From Acidobacteriaceae bacterium (GTDB lineage: Bacteria; Acidobacteriota; Terriglobia; Terriglobales; Acidobacteriaceae), in assembly GCA_003135315.1 (NCBI GenBank), contig PLBD01000166.1, positions 386 to 6,017 of the forward strand: a DNA stretch of 5,632 bases. The letters are read 5' to 3'. Position numbers and translations under genes: made by a program. Positions 1 to 4,552 of this stretch are shown piece after piece. Each line of letters begins with the position of its first letter. The first letter of the stretch is position 1. Under the pieces are notes generated by a model, which saw only the letters and a program-made list of their open reading frames with translations, was not told the DNA's origin and did no database searches.

Positions 1-309
1 CCGCGGCCCAATCCCACGGCTGGTCCGGTCGCTAACTCTTTTGCAGCGGGCGCGCCTCCAGCGGGCGCTCCCGTCAATGTCGCCGGTGTCACCGCCAATC
101 CGGGCACTGTTCCGCAAGGGCAACCGCTCGAAGAGGGCCAATGCTCGCGAGTTCCCGTGGGAGCCTATGTCCTGATCGGCCTCGGCGTGCTGTTCCTGCT
201 CGATGAACTCGGCGCATTTCACTTCGACTGGATCTGGCGCTTCTGGCCTCTGATCCTGATTGCCATTGGCGTCCGCATCCTGATGCAGCGCCAGCGGAGA
301 GGCTGGTAA
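1..309 (+). CDS. LiaI/LiaF-like (DUF5668) membrane protein, C-terminal part
   Basis: The frame is open from the first base and ends at TAA 307-309, so only the last 102 residues are visible and the start lies outside the window. The visible part begins with a Pro/Ala/Gly-rich linker (about residues 1-45 of the fragment). A two-helix membrane hairpin follows: helix 1 at about 54-68 (core VLIGLGVLFLLDELG) and helix 2 at about 81-95 (FWPLILIAIG), with a basic end QRQRRGW. The helix, LG turn, aromatic residues, WPL, helix pattern is typical of the LiaI/LiaF-like transmembrane region (DUF5668). In related acidobacterial proteins a B-box or zinc-ribbon domain can precede such a region, but nothing of that kind is visible here. 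The next gene starts 10 nt downstream and repeats the same hairpin, so the two are probably co-transcribed paralogues. The exact role is unknown; an envelope-stress or membrane scaffold role is inferred from the family. Confidence 0.85.
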   Translation, partial: PRPNPTAGPVANSFAAGAPPAGAPVNVAGVTANPGTVPQGQPLEEGQCSRVPVGAYVLIGLGVLFLLDELGAFHFDWIWRFWPLILIAIGVRILMQRQRRGW

Positions 310-315
310 GGGGGA
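308..315 (+). promoter_or_regulatory. Ribosome binding site of the second DUF5668 gene
   Basis: The G-rich run AAGGGGGA overlaps the stop codon of the upstream gene and ends 4 nt before the ATG at 320. It supports that start and tight coupling to the preceding gene. Confidence 0.6.
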
Positions 316-319
316 CATC

Positions 320-724
320 ATGAGATATCGTTACAACAAATATTGTTCCTGCGCCCGCTGCCGCGCTCATGGTTTCACCGCGCCCGCAGTTCTCATTACG
401 CTCGGCGTCCTGTTTCTGCTGGACCAGATGGGCCACGCGCACTGGATGAATTTCGAATTCACCTGGCCGGCGCTGCTGATTGTGATCGGCCTGATCAAGT
501 TGCTGGAAAACAGCGCTTCCATCTACGGCCACATTCCGCGCGAATACAATGCCACCCTGCCGCCCACTCCGGGCCAGCCCATTCCTCCGGGAACTCCGGG
601 CTATCCCGGATATCCGCCGCCGCAGGCTCCAACCATCACGCCACCGCCTAACGCTCCGGCCGGTTTCGTCACGCCGGACTCGCAGGGCGTAAGACCGGCA
701 GATAAGGGAGGACAAAATGGCTAG
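320..724 (+). CDS. Small LiaI/LiaF-like (DUF5668) membrane protein with CxCxxC N-terminus
   Basis: This is a complete 134-residue protein. The N-terminus is basic and carries three cysteines (C9, C11, C14; CSCARC), which could bind a metal or be redox active. Two hydrophobic helices follow (about 20-35, APAVLITLGVLFLLDQ, and about 47-63, FTWPALLIVIGLIKLLE), forming the same hairpin as in the genes on either side. The C-terminal third (about 80-115) is rich in Pro, Gly and Tyr and probably extends away from the membrane. The start is set by a G-rich ribosome binding site just upstream. The stop TAG overlaps the next start by 8 nt, so translation of the next gene is likely coupled. The family is LiaI/LiaF-like; an envelope role is inferred and no enzymatic motif is seen. 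Confidence 0.87.
   Translation: MRYRYNKYCSCARCRAHGFTAPAVLITLGVLFLLDQMGHAHWMNFEFTWPALLIVIGLIKLLENSASIYGHIPREYNATLPPTPGQPIPPGTPGYPGYPPPQAPTITPPPNAPAGFVTPDSQGVRPADKGGQNG
706..712 (+). promoter_or_regulatory. Ribosome binding site of the DUF4097 gene
   Basis: GGGAGGA lies inside the end of the preceding gene, 4 nt before the ATG at 717. It decides that start and explains the 8-nt overlap between the two genes. Confidence 0.75.
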
Positions 725-2195
725 CGTGAATCCGTATTCCGTGACGGCGCCACCGCCGCCGCCGCCCGTTCCGCCGCCGTATCGCTACCGGCGTTCCTAT
801 GCGGGCCCGATCATTCTCATTCTGATTGGCCTGCTGTTCCTGATGAGAAACCTGGGCTTCCGGTTTCCCATCTGGCATTGGTTTGGACATTGGTGGCCGC
901 TGCTGCTGATTCTCTGGGGTGTCATCATTCTGGTCGAGAATGTGACCTCGACGCGCATGGGCTATCGCACCCGGCGTCTCGGCGCCGGCGGCATCATCCT
1001 GATGGTCCTGCTGGTCACCCTCGGCGTCTCGGCGCATTACAGCTCCGACGTCGACTGGGGTGGCGTGCGCGATCAGCTCCAGATGGATGACGATCTCGGC
1101 GGCATGTTCGGCACCGCCTTTACCTTCGAGGACACGATGGAGCAGGCATTCCCGGCGAACGCCACCCTCCGCATCGTCGGCGATCGCGGCGCGCTGAACA
1201 TCACGCCCTCCGAGGACGGCATCATTCGCGTGGCTGTCCACAAGAAGCTCTACGCACAGAATCAGAACGACGCCAACAAATATAACCAGGGCAGCAAGCC
1301 GCAGATCGAGTCCACCGGCACCACGGTAGTGTTGAATGCCAATACCGATGGCGCCGGCGACCACGGCGTGCAGACCGACATGGATATTCAGGTGCCGCCC
1401 GGGGCCACGCTCGACATTGCCAGCAAGCGCGGCGATGTCACCATCAACAACCGCAAGGCAGATGTCAAAGTCACCTTGCAGCACGGCGATGTTTCCCTGA
1501 CGGAGATCAACGGCACGGTCAAAGTTAACTTGGAGAAAGGTTCCATCCGCGCCGCGCAGATCTCGGGTGATGTTGAGGTGACCGGCCACGTGGACAGCGT
1601 CAACATCGATGAAGTTGCCGGCGCGGCCCGCCTCGATGGCGACTTCTATGAAGACATTCGCCTCAGCAAAATCGCCAAGGGCGTCATCTTCAAGACCTCG
1701 CGCTCAGACATGGAGATCGCCTCCGTGCCCGGTGACATCGAGATTGCCAGCGATCAGGTTCGGGGCAATGACCTTACGGGGCCAACCCGCGTGGCCACCG
1801 GCTCCAAGGACATTCACCTGGAGGACGTCTCCGGCGACTTGCAGGTGCAATCAACCAACGGCGATGTGGAAGTCACCACCGGCGGCAAGCAGCCGGGCAA
1901 GTTGAGCCTGAATACGCAGCACGGTGATGTCGCTCTGACGCTGGCCGCCAAGACGCCAACCGACAAGGTGAATGTAGTGACGCAACACGGCGATGTAACC
2001 CTCACCTTGCCATCCAGCGAAGGATTCCAGATCACCGCCGGCACCGGCAAAGGGGACATCACCTCCGATTTTGACGCGATCAAGGTCGACAAGAACAACG
2101 ACGCTTCGCACGCCACCGGAACCGTTGGCAACGGCATCAGCAAGCTGCAAGTCAACATCGTCGACGCCGGCGACATCAAGATCGGCAAGAGCTGA
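717..2195 (+). CDS. DUF5668 membrane hairpin fused to a DUF4097 beta-repeat domain
   Basis: This is a complete 492-residue protein. A proline-rich, presumably cytoplasmic N-terminus (about 1-28) precedes hydrophobic segments at about 31-47 and 59-75, the LiaI/LiaF-like hairpin also found in the two upstream genes. A third segment follows at about 88-106. The rest (about 145-492) is a long beta-rich domain with repeated GDV/GDI/GDL turns (for example residues 239, 257, 284, 339, 373, 382, 403, 425, 446 and 485). This is the pattern of DUF4097, a putative adhesin-like beta-solenoid. Three copies of QHGDV occur at 255, 401 and 423. With three membrane passes after a cytoplasmic N-terminus, the domain would be predicted to lie outside the inner membrane, in the periplasm. 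LiaF/LiaG-type proteins and DUF4097 proteins are often linked to envelope-stress signalling; applying that here is an inference. No enzymatic residues were recognised. It is the last gene of the operon. Confidence 0.93.
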   Translation: MASVNPYSVTAPPPPPPVPPPYRYRRSYAGPIILILIGLLFLMRNLGFRFPIWHWFGHWWPLLLILWGVIILVENVTSTRMGYRTRRLGAGGIILMVLLVTLGVSAHYSSDVDWGGVRDQLQMDDDLGGMFGTAFTFEDTMEQAFPANATLRIVGDRGALNITPSEDGIIRVAVHKKLYAQNQNDANKYNQGSKPQIESTGTTVVLNANTDGAGDHGVQTDMDIQVPPGATLDIASKRGDVTINNRKADVKVTLQHGDVSLTEINGTVKVNLEKGSIRAAQISGDVEVTGHVDSVNIDEVAGAARLDGDFYEDIRLSKIAKGVIFKTSRSDMEIASVPGDIEIASDQVRGNDLTGPTRVATGSKDIHLEDVSGDLQVQSTNGDVEVTTGGKQPGKLSLNTQHGDVALTLAAKTPTDKVNVVTQHGDVTLTLPSSEGFQITAGTGKGDITSDFDAIKVDKNNDASHATGTVGNGISKLQVNIVDAGDIKIGKS

Positions 2196-2200
2196 AGGCT

Positions 2201-2228
2201 GTGGCTGGTGGCTAGCGATCAGTGGCTA
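2201..2228 (+). repeat. Heptamer tandem repeat (GTGGCTA) after the DUF4097 gene
   Basis: Starting 6 nt after the TGA stop, four consecutive 7-nt slots read GTGGCTG, GTGGCTA, GCGATCA and GTGGCTA. The third slot has diverged but the 7-nt register is kept. The same unit, on the other strand, occurs at the 3' end of cmk (4532-4552). In both cases the unit reads GTGGCTA in the direction of transcription of the adjacent gene. Confidence 0.75.
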
Positions 2229-2248
2229 TAAGTCTCGAGCTTCCAGTT

Positions 2249-2335
2249 TCGCCGGCCGCGCCGGGGCGACATTTGTGTTAGCCGCGGGCGTGAGCCCGCG
2301 GTGAAGCGGCAATAACAATTGAGCCGCGCAGCGGC
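2249..2335. repeat. Composite GC-rich palindromic intergenic element (REP-like)
   Basis: Three hairpins lie close together. At 2249-2269, arms TCGCCGGC and GCC(GG)GGCGA pair with a 2-nt bulge. At 2282-2301, CCGCGGGC and GCCCGCGG form a perfect 8-bp stem around GTGA, a GNRA tetraloop. At 2306-2335, the arms GCGGC, GCCGC, GCGGC allow two mutually exclusive 5-bp stems. No U-run follows, so this is not a classical intrinsic terminator, although it could slow transcription between the convergent genes. The layout resembles high-copy palindromic intergenic elements of acidobacterial genomes; that comparison is from memory and untested. Confidence 0.6.
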
Positions 2336-2433
2336 GGCACAACACGCTCCTGGGACGACACGGTTCTCGAGCAAACTCTTTAGCTGCTGCTGCGGCTTTA
2401 GCGAGGCGATAGAGCGTCCGAAGGCCCTCCGAT

Positions 2434-2478
2434 GACGCTGGAAGCCAGCCAGCGCGTCTACGGGCCGCTGACGCGGCC
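2434..2478. other. Pair of adjacent GC-rich stem-loops
   Basis: CGCTGG (2436-2441) pairs with CCAGCG (2449-2454), with a possible 2-bp extension across a bulge. Immediately afterwards GGCCGC (2463-2468) pairs perfectly with GCGGCC (2473-2478) around TGAC. They lie just past the 3' end of the minus-strand membrane-protein gene and could stop or protect its transcript, but no U-run follows on either strand. Confidence 0.4.
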
Positions 2479-2510
2479 TGTGGACGGTTCCAAGGGAAGA
2501 GTCGGAGAAC

Positions 2511-2903
2511 CTATGCAGACGGCCTACTGGGTCGAAGGCACTGGAAGATCACGAACGACACCCCCTGCGTTAGGGCCAGCAAGATCAGCAACACCAAGTC
2601 CGAACGCCAAGTGATGGGACTCGAACCGTCCGGGTAGCGAGTCTCCCAGAAGAACGAGTGACTGGAGAACATCAGCCAGCTCGCAACCCCCGCGCACAGG
2701 ACGACGCCAACAAGAACCTCCGTCACGACGTGATGGCGGAAGGCTAGGAAGGAAATCCACTGCGTAAATCCCAGAAGCAAGAGAGCGACTATGGCCGTCC
2801 GCAAGCCGGGCTGACCGTTGACGAGAAGGCCCAGATAGAACGCTGCCATGATCCCAGCAACGCCCAAGGCCAAGCCGAAAAGAACCCGCAAGATGCTCTT
2901 CAT
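2511..2903 (-). CDS. Small four-helix membrane protein, candidate immunity protein of the Rhs tip
   Basis: This is a 130-residue protein of unrecognised family. It has four likely membrane helices at about 5-28, 36-55, 59-79 and 101-121, a short soluble loop at about 80-100 (HSFFWETRYPDGSSPITWR) and a basic tail. The ATG at 2903 is chosen because AGGAGG (2912-2907) lies just before it. A GTG at 2915 in the same frame would add four residues but has no ribosome binding site. The gene starts 8 nt after the stop of the Rhs fragment and lies on the same strand, so the two are co-transcribed. In polymorphic toxin systems the gene directly after the toxin tip usually encodes its immunity protein. 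A membrane location would suit an effector that attacks peptidoglycan. That role is inferred from position only; it could also be an unrelated membrane protein. Confidence 0.65.
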   Translation of the reverse strand: MKSILRVLFGLALGVAGIMAAFYLGLLVNGQPGLRTAIVALLLLGFTQWISFLAFRHHVVTEVLVGVVLCAGVASWLMFSSHSFFWETRYPDGSSPITWRSDLVLLILLALTQGVSFVIFQCLRPSRPSA

Positions 2904-2906
2904 GTT

Positions 2907-2912
2907 CCTCCT
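2907..2912 (-). promoter_or_regulatory. Ribosome binding site deciding the start of the membrane-protein gene
   Basis: AGGAGG on the minus strand overlaps the TGA stop of the Rhs fragment and lies 3 nt before the ATG at 2903. It favours that ATG over the in-frame GTG at 2915 and implies translational coupling. Confidence 0.7.
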
Positions 2913-3871
2913 CACTGCGGCGGGAGCGGAGTTCGCACAACAGGCGCAGGATCGCTACCGCTTTCGCCATTCCCGCCCGCCGGTCGGAAGCCCCAGTTGT
3001 TGACCGTGATCTGACCGTCATAGCTTCCGGTCGCGTTAGCTGAAGCGGTCTGTCCTGGACCAACGACGATTCCAGTGTGGCCGTACACGTCTCCGTGCTG
3101 CTGTGCGATCACGTCTCCGGGCTGTGCTTCACTGAGCGGCTTCGTATCCGATAGGCCTGGGATATGGACGTTCGGATCAGCCAACTCGTGGGCATTCGGC
3201 ATTCTCGTATTACCGTTCGCGTCGGTGATCTCAGGCCTGGTCTTACCGGCTTCTGCCAGCGTGTCTCCGACGAACTGATTGCACTTGTCTTGCCCTGAGT
3301 GGAAGTCCTGGGGATGGCCTACATCCTTGCCACTTGAGTTGTTCGTATGGATGCCCCAGTCCATGCTCCCTTCGTGGCTCTTTGCTGTCTGAGCTACGCT
3401 CCATCCTTTGACCTGGGCATCTGTCTTCCATCCGTTGCCGGAGACCCAGTTCTTGGTCTTCTGCCAGAGGTAGTCCGAGTGGCCGTCCACGTCAACTCTG
3501 CTTAGCGGATTGTTCCGCACATAGCTGTACAGATTGAGGCTCTGCGGATCGTCCAGTTTGCTGTAGGGAACCGGTTCTACCGTTGCCGACCAATCGGGGG
3601 AATAGAACCGAGCTATGCCATCTTGGAAGAAACGTGCTCCAAAATCATAGACACCCATGTCGGGGTCGCGCTCTTTGCCATTATCACTTGATCTGACGCG
3701 AGTCGTAGAGTCGGCGTCTTCGATCCCCAACACGATCTCTGATTTAGAGCCGTCGTGCCCCAGATACAGTGCAGCTTCGGAACTCGGAACCCCCAGACGC
3801 GAGTTTTTGTTTCGCAACGCGATTGTTGCGAGCAGGCCATCCGGGATAGGCGTGCTGGAAGCAAGCTGCAT
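2912..3871 (-). CDS. Truncated Rhs protein: end of core plus amidase-like C-terminal toxin domain
   Basis: The 319-residue frame is far shorter than full Rhs proteins, which usually exceed 1000 residues. Residues 1-64 are unrecognised. Residues 65-131 are the end of an Rhs core: GKERDPDMGVYDFGARFF (65-82), SPDW (91-94) and NLYSYVRNNPLSRVDVDGH (113-131). The variable tip (132-319) has DKCNQFVGDTLAEAG (195-209; Cys197), PGDVIA (251-256) and GHTGIVVG (264-271; His265), followed by VNNWGF (290-295). This Cys, then PGD, then His order is the layout of papain-like NlpC/P60 or CHAP amidases that cut peptidoglycan, so a cell-wall-targeting toxin is inferred. The YD repeats and N-terminal delivery parts are missing. 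The ATG at 3871 lacks a ribosome binding site, and an in-frame TAA sits 7 codons upstream (3895-3893). It may be a silent orphan tip for recombination, a remnant, or a leaderless gene. Confidence 0.8.
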   Translation of the reverse strand: MQLASSTPIPDGLLATIALRNKNSRLGVPSSEAALYLGHDGSKSEIVLGIEDADSTTRVRSSDNGKERDPDMGVYDFGARFFQDGIARFYSPDWSATVEPVPYSKLDDPQSLNLYSYVRNNPLSRVDVDGHSDYLWQKTKNWVSGNGWKTDAQVKGWSVAQTAKSHEGSMDWGIHTNNSSGKDVGHPQDFHSGQDKCNQFVGDTLAEAGKTRPEITDANGNTRMPNAHELADPNVHIPGLSDTKPLSEAQPGDVIAQQHGDVYGHTGIVVGPGQTASANATGSYDGQITVNNWGFRPAGGNGESGSDPAPVVRTPLPPQ

Positions 3872-3881
3872 GGATGCGATG

Positions 3882-3887
3882 ATTGTA
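3882..3887 (-). promoter_or_regulatory. Possible -10 box before the Rhs fragment
   Basis: On the minus strand TACAAT lies 10 nt before the ATG at 3871. A transcript starting at the usual distance would begin within a few bases of that ATG, giving a nearly leaderless message, which fits the absent ribosome binding site. No convincing -35 box is seen, so this is weak. Confidence 0.25.
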
Positions 3888-4152
3888 CGACTTTAGACGT
3901 GGGATACGGGGCCGATTTCGCGGGCGATTTGGCTGGGATTCCGGCCCGGATTCGGAGCGCAGACGCAGCTCTCCCATTCCTCTTTGAAGAAGATTTTTAG
4001 AGAGAGAGATTGTGCTGTAAAAGCAGGCCCCTATGTTTTTCCTTTAGCCGCCGTCTTCCCGGTCCTCTTCGGCCTCGGCATCCAACCGGTCGAACAGTTC
4101 CTCGACGCCTGGCCCCTGGGAAGCTGGAAGCCTTGTCTCCGGCTGCCGGGTG

Positions 4153-4185
4153 CCCCGTTCTAGCCTTCTTTTGGCTAGGGCGGGG
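4153..4185 (+). terminator. Strong 13-bp hairpin, terminator-like on the plus strand
   Basis: Arm CCCCGTTCTAGCC (4153-4165) pairs with GGCTAGGGCGGGG (4173-4185) around a 7-nt loop TTCTTTT. Eleven pairs are Watson-Crick and two are U-G on the plus-strand RNA. On the minus strand those two become A-C mismatches, so the plus transcript folds better. TCTTTC follows, a poor U-tract. It could end a plus-strand transcript arriving from the left, or be a leader structure for the gene at 4255; no plus-strand gene directly upstream was recognised. Confidence 0.45.
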
Positions 4186-4210
4186 TCTTTCAAGAAAGTC
4201 TGAGTCGCAG

Positions 4211-4235
4211 AAAGTGTTGAGTTAGTGAACACTTT
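4211..4235. promoter_or_regulatory. Perfect 8-bp dyad, possible operator
   Basis: AAAGTGTT (4211-4218) and AACACTTT (4228-4235) are exact inverted copies separated by 9 nt. The dyad is AT-rich in an otherwise GC-rich region and ends 19 nt before the ATG at 4255. A repressor site or a short leader hairpin are both possible. A TTGAGT within it could act as a -35 box, but no good -10 follows. Confidence 0.4.
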
Positions 4236-4254
4236 TGGCAATAGAGAACGAAGT

Positions 4255-4509
4255 ATGACCGTGCGCATAGAGCGAATCAAGCCCCGCTGCCCTGAAGGCG
4301 AGTATCCGCAACATGACGAACGTGGGTATCAACTTGCCGACCCAAAGCTAGGCGATGAGTACCATTGGGTGAAGAACGCAAAATTCGTGGGGACTCTAGA
4401 GTAAGCGGCCGACCTCATCGAGAACGACGGCTTTGCAATCCGAATGATCTGCCCCGGCAATCGCGCCTCTCTCGTTCGACGCAAGGGTCTCCGCATCGTT
4501 CGGAGTTGA
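4255..4509 (+). pseudogene. Small 83-residue gene interrupted by one in-frame TAA
   Basis: From ATG 4255 the frame encodes 49 residues (starting MTVRIERIKPRCPEGEYP) and meets TAA at 4402-4404. The same frame then continues for 34 more sense codons (AADLIENDGFAIRMICPGN and onward to RIVRS) to TGA 4507-4509. The join reads VGTLE, stop, AADLIE. This looks like a continuous helix TLEEAADLIE in which a Glu codon GAA became TAA by a single base change. Both halves have a similar charged, protein-like composition, which supports one ancestral gene. The family is not firmly recognised; it resembles short hypothetical proteins with a GYQL and VKN-type N-terminal half. The start has only a weak ribosome binding site. 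A possible operator and a hairpin lie upstream. A 49-residue truncated product, a sequencing error or readthrough are alternatives. Confidence 0.5.
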
Positions 4510-4531
4510 TCGAATCCACCTTGGTCGACTG

Positions 4532-4552
4532 GCCACTAGCCACTAGCCACTC
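4532..4552 (-). repeat. Heptamer tandem repeat overlapping the 3' end of cmk
   Basis: On the plus strand the slots read GCCACTA, GCCACTA, GCCACTC, which is GAGTGGC, TAGTGGC, TAGTGGC on the minus strand. This is the same GTGGCTA unit found after the DUF4097 gene (2201-2228). Here it enters the coding region: the last four residues of cmk (VASG) and its TAG stop are read from the repeat. Confidence 0.75.

Larger units (their letters stand above)
2196..2510. other. Gene-free stretch with repeats and GC-rich hairpins
   Basis: This 315-nt stretch lies between the convergent DUF4097 gene and the small membrane-protein gene. It holds the heptamer tract (2201-2228), a bulged hairpin (2249-2269), a perfect GNRA-loop hairpin (2282-2301), alternative small stems (2306-2335), a CTG triplet run (about 2383-2393) and two further stems (2434-2458 and 2463-2478). 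A 60-codon open frame at 2432-2614 has no ribosome binding site, no recognisable composition and runs antisense into a more convincing gene, so it is not called. No tRNA or named riboswitch was recognised. Confidence 0.6.
3872..4254. other. Gene-poor stretch upstream of the Rhs fragment and the small plus-strand gene
   Basis: This 383-nt stretch separates two divergently oriented units. It contains a possible -10 box (3882-3887), an AG-dinucleotide run (about 4000-4008), the long hairpin at 4153-4185 and the dyad at 4211-4235. In the Rhs frame the minus strand is open between stops at 4033-4031 and 3895-3893 but shows no Rhs signature. A minus-strand frame ending at 4044 finishes with a charged stretch (EELFDRLDAEAEEDREDGG) that looks protein-like, but its upstream part runs through the hairpin and dyad. 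It may be a gene remnant and is not called. Confidence 0.5.

Noticed and set aside
669..1589. Long minus-strand open frame antisense to the DUF4097 gene
   Set aside because: It is a shadow of the GC-rich coding strand: the plus-strand protein has clear membrane and DUF4097 features, while the antisense product has no recognisable motif or start context.
2233..2372. Two copies of TCTCGAGC (2233-2240 and 2365-2372) flanking the hairpin cluster
   Set aside because: The match could mimic a target-site duplication, but it is only 8 bp, is largely a CTCGAG palindrome, and no terminal inverted repeats lie just inside.
2432..2614. 60-codon plus-strand open frame starting ATG ACG CTG
   Set aside because: There is no ribosome binding site, its 5' part consists of hairpin arms, and its 3' part is antisense to the membrane-protein gene.
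2611..2630. tRNA T-arm-like sequence GGTTCGAGTCCC on the minus strand
   Set aside because: The flanking bases do not form a 5-bp T-stem, no acceptor, D or anticodon arm is seen, and it lies within a coding frame.
2482..2631. 9-bp inverted repeat GGACGGTTC (2482-2490) and GAACCGTCC (2623-2631)
   Set aside because: Arms of 9 bp at 130-nt spacing are expected by chance at this length and composition, and one arm lies inside a coding region.
2524..3063. Minus-strand open frame overlapping both the membrane-protein gene and the end of the Rhs fragment
   Set aside because: It is an Arg/Ser-rich out-of-frame shadow crossing two better supported genes.
4044..4280. 78-codon minus-strand frame ending EELFDRLDAEAEEDREDGG
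   Set aside because: The C-terminal end looks protein-like, but the frame runs through the 13-bp hairpin, the 8-bp dyad and the start of the small plus-strand gene, and no ribosome binding site is seen. It may be a remnant, but this cannot be supported.
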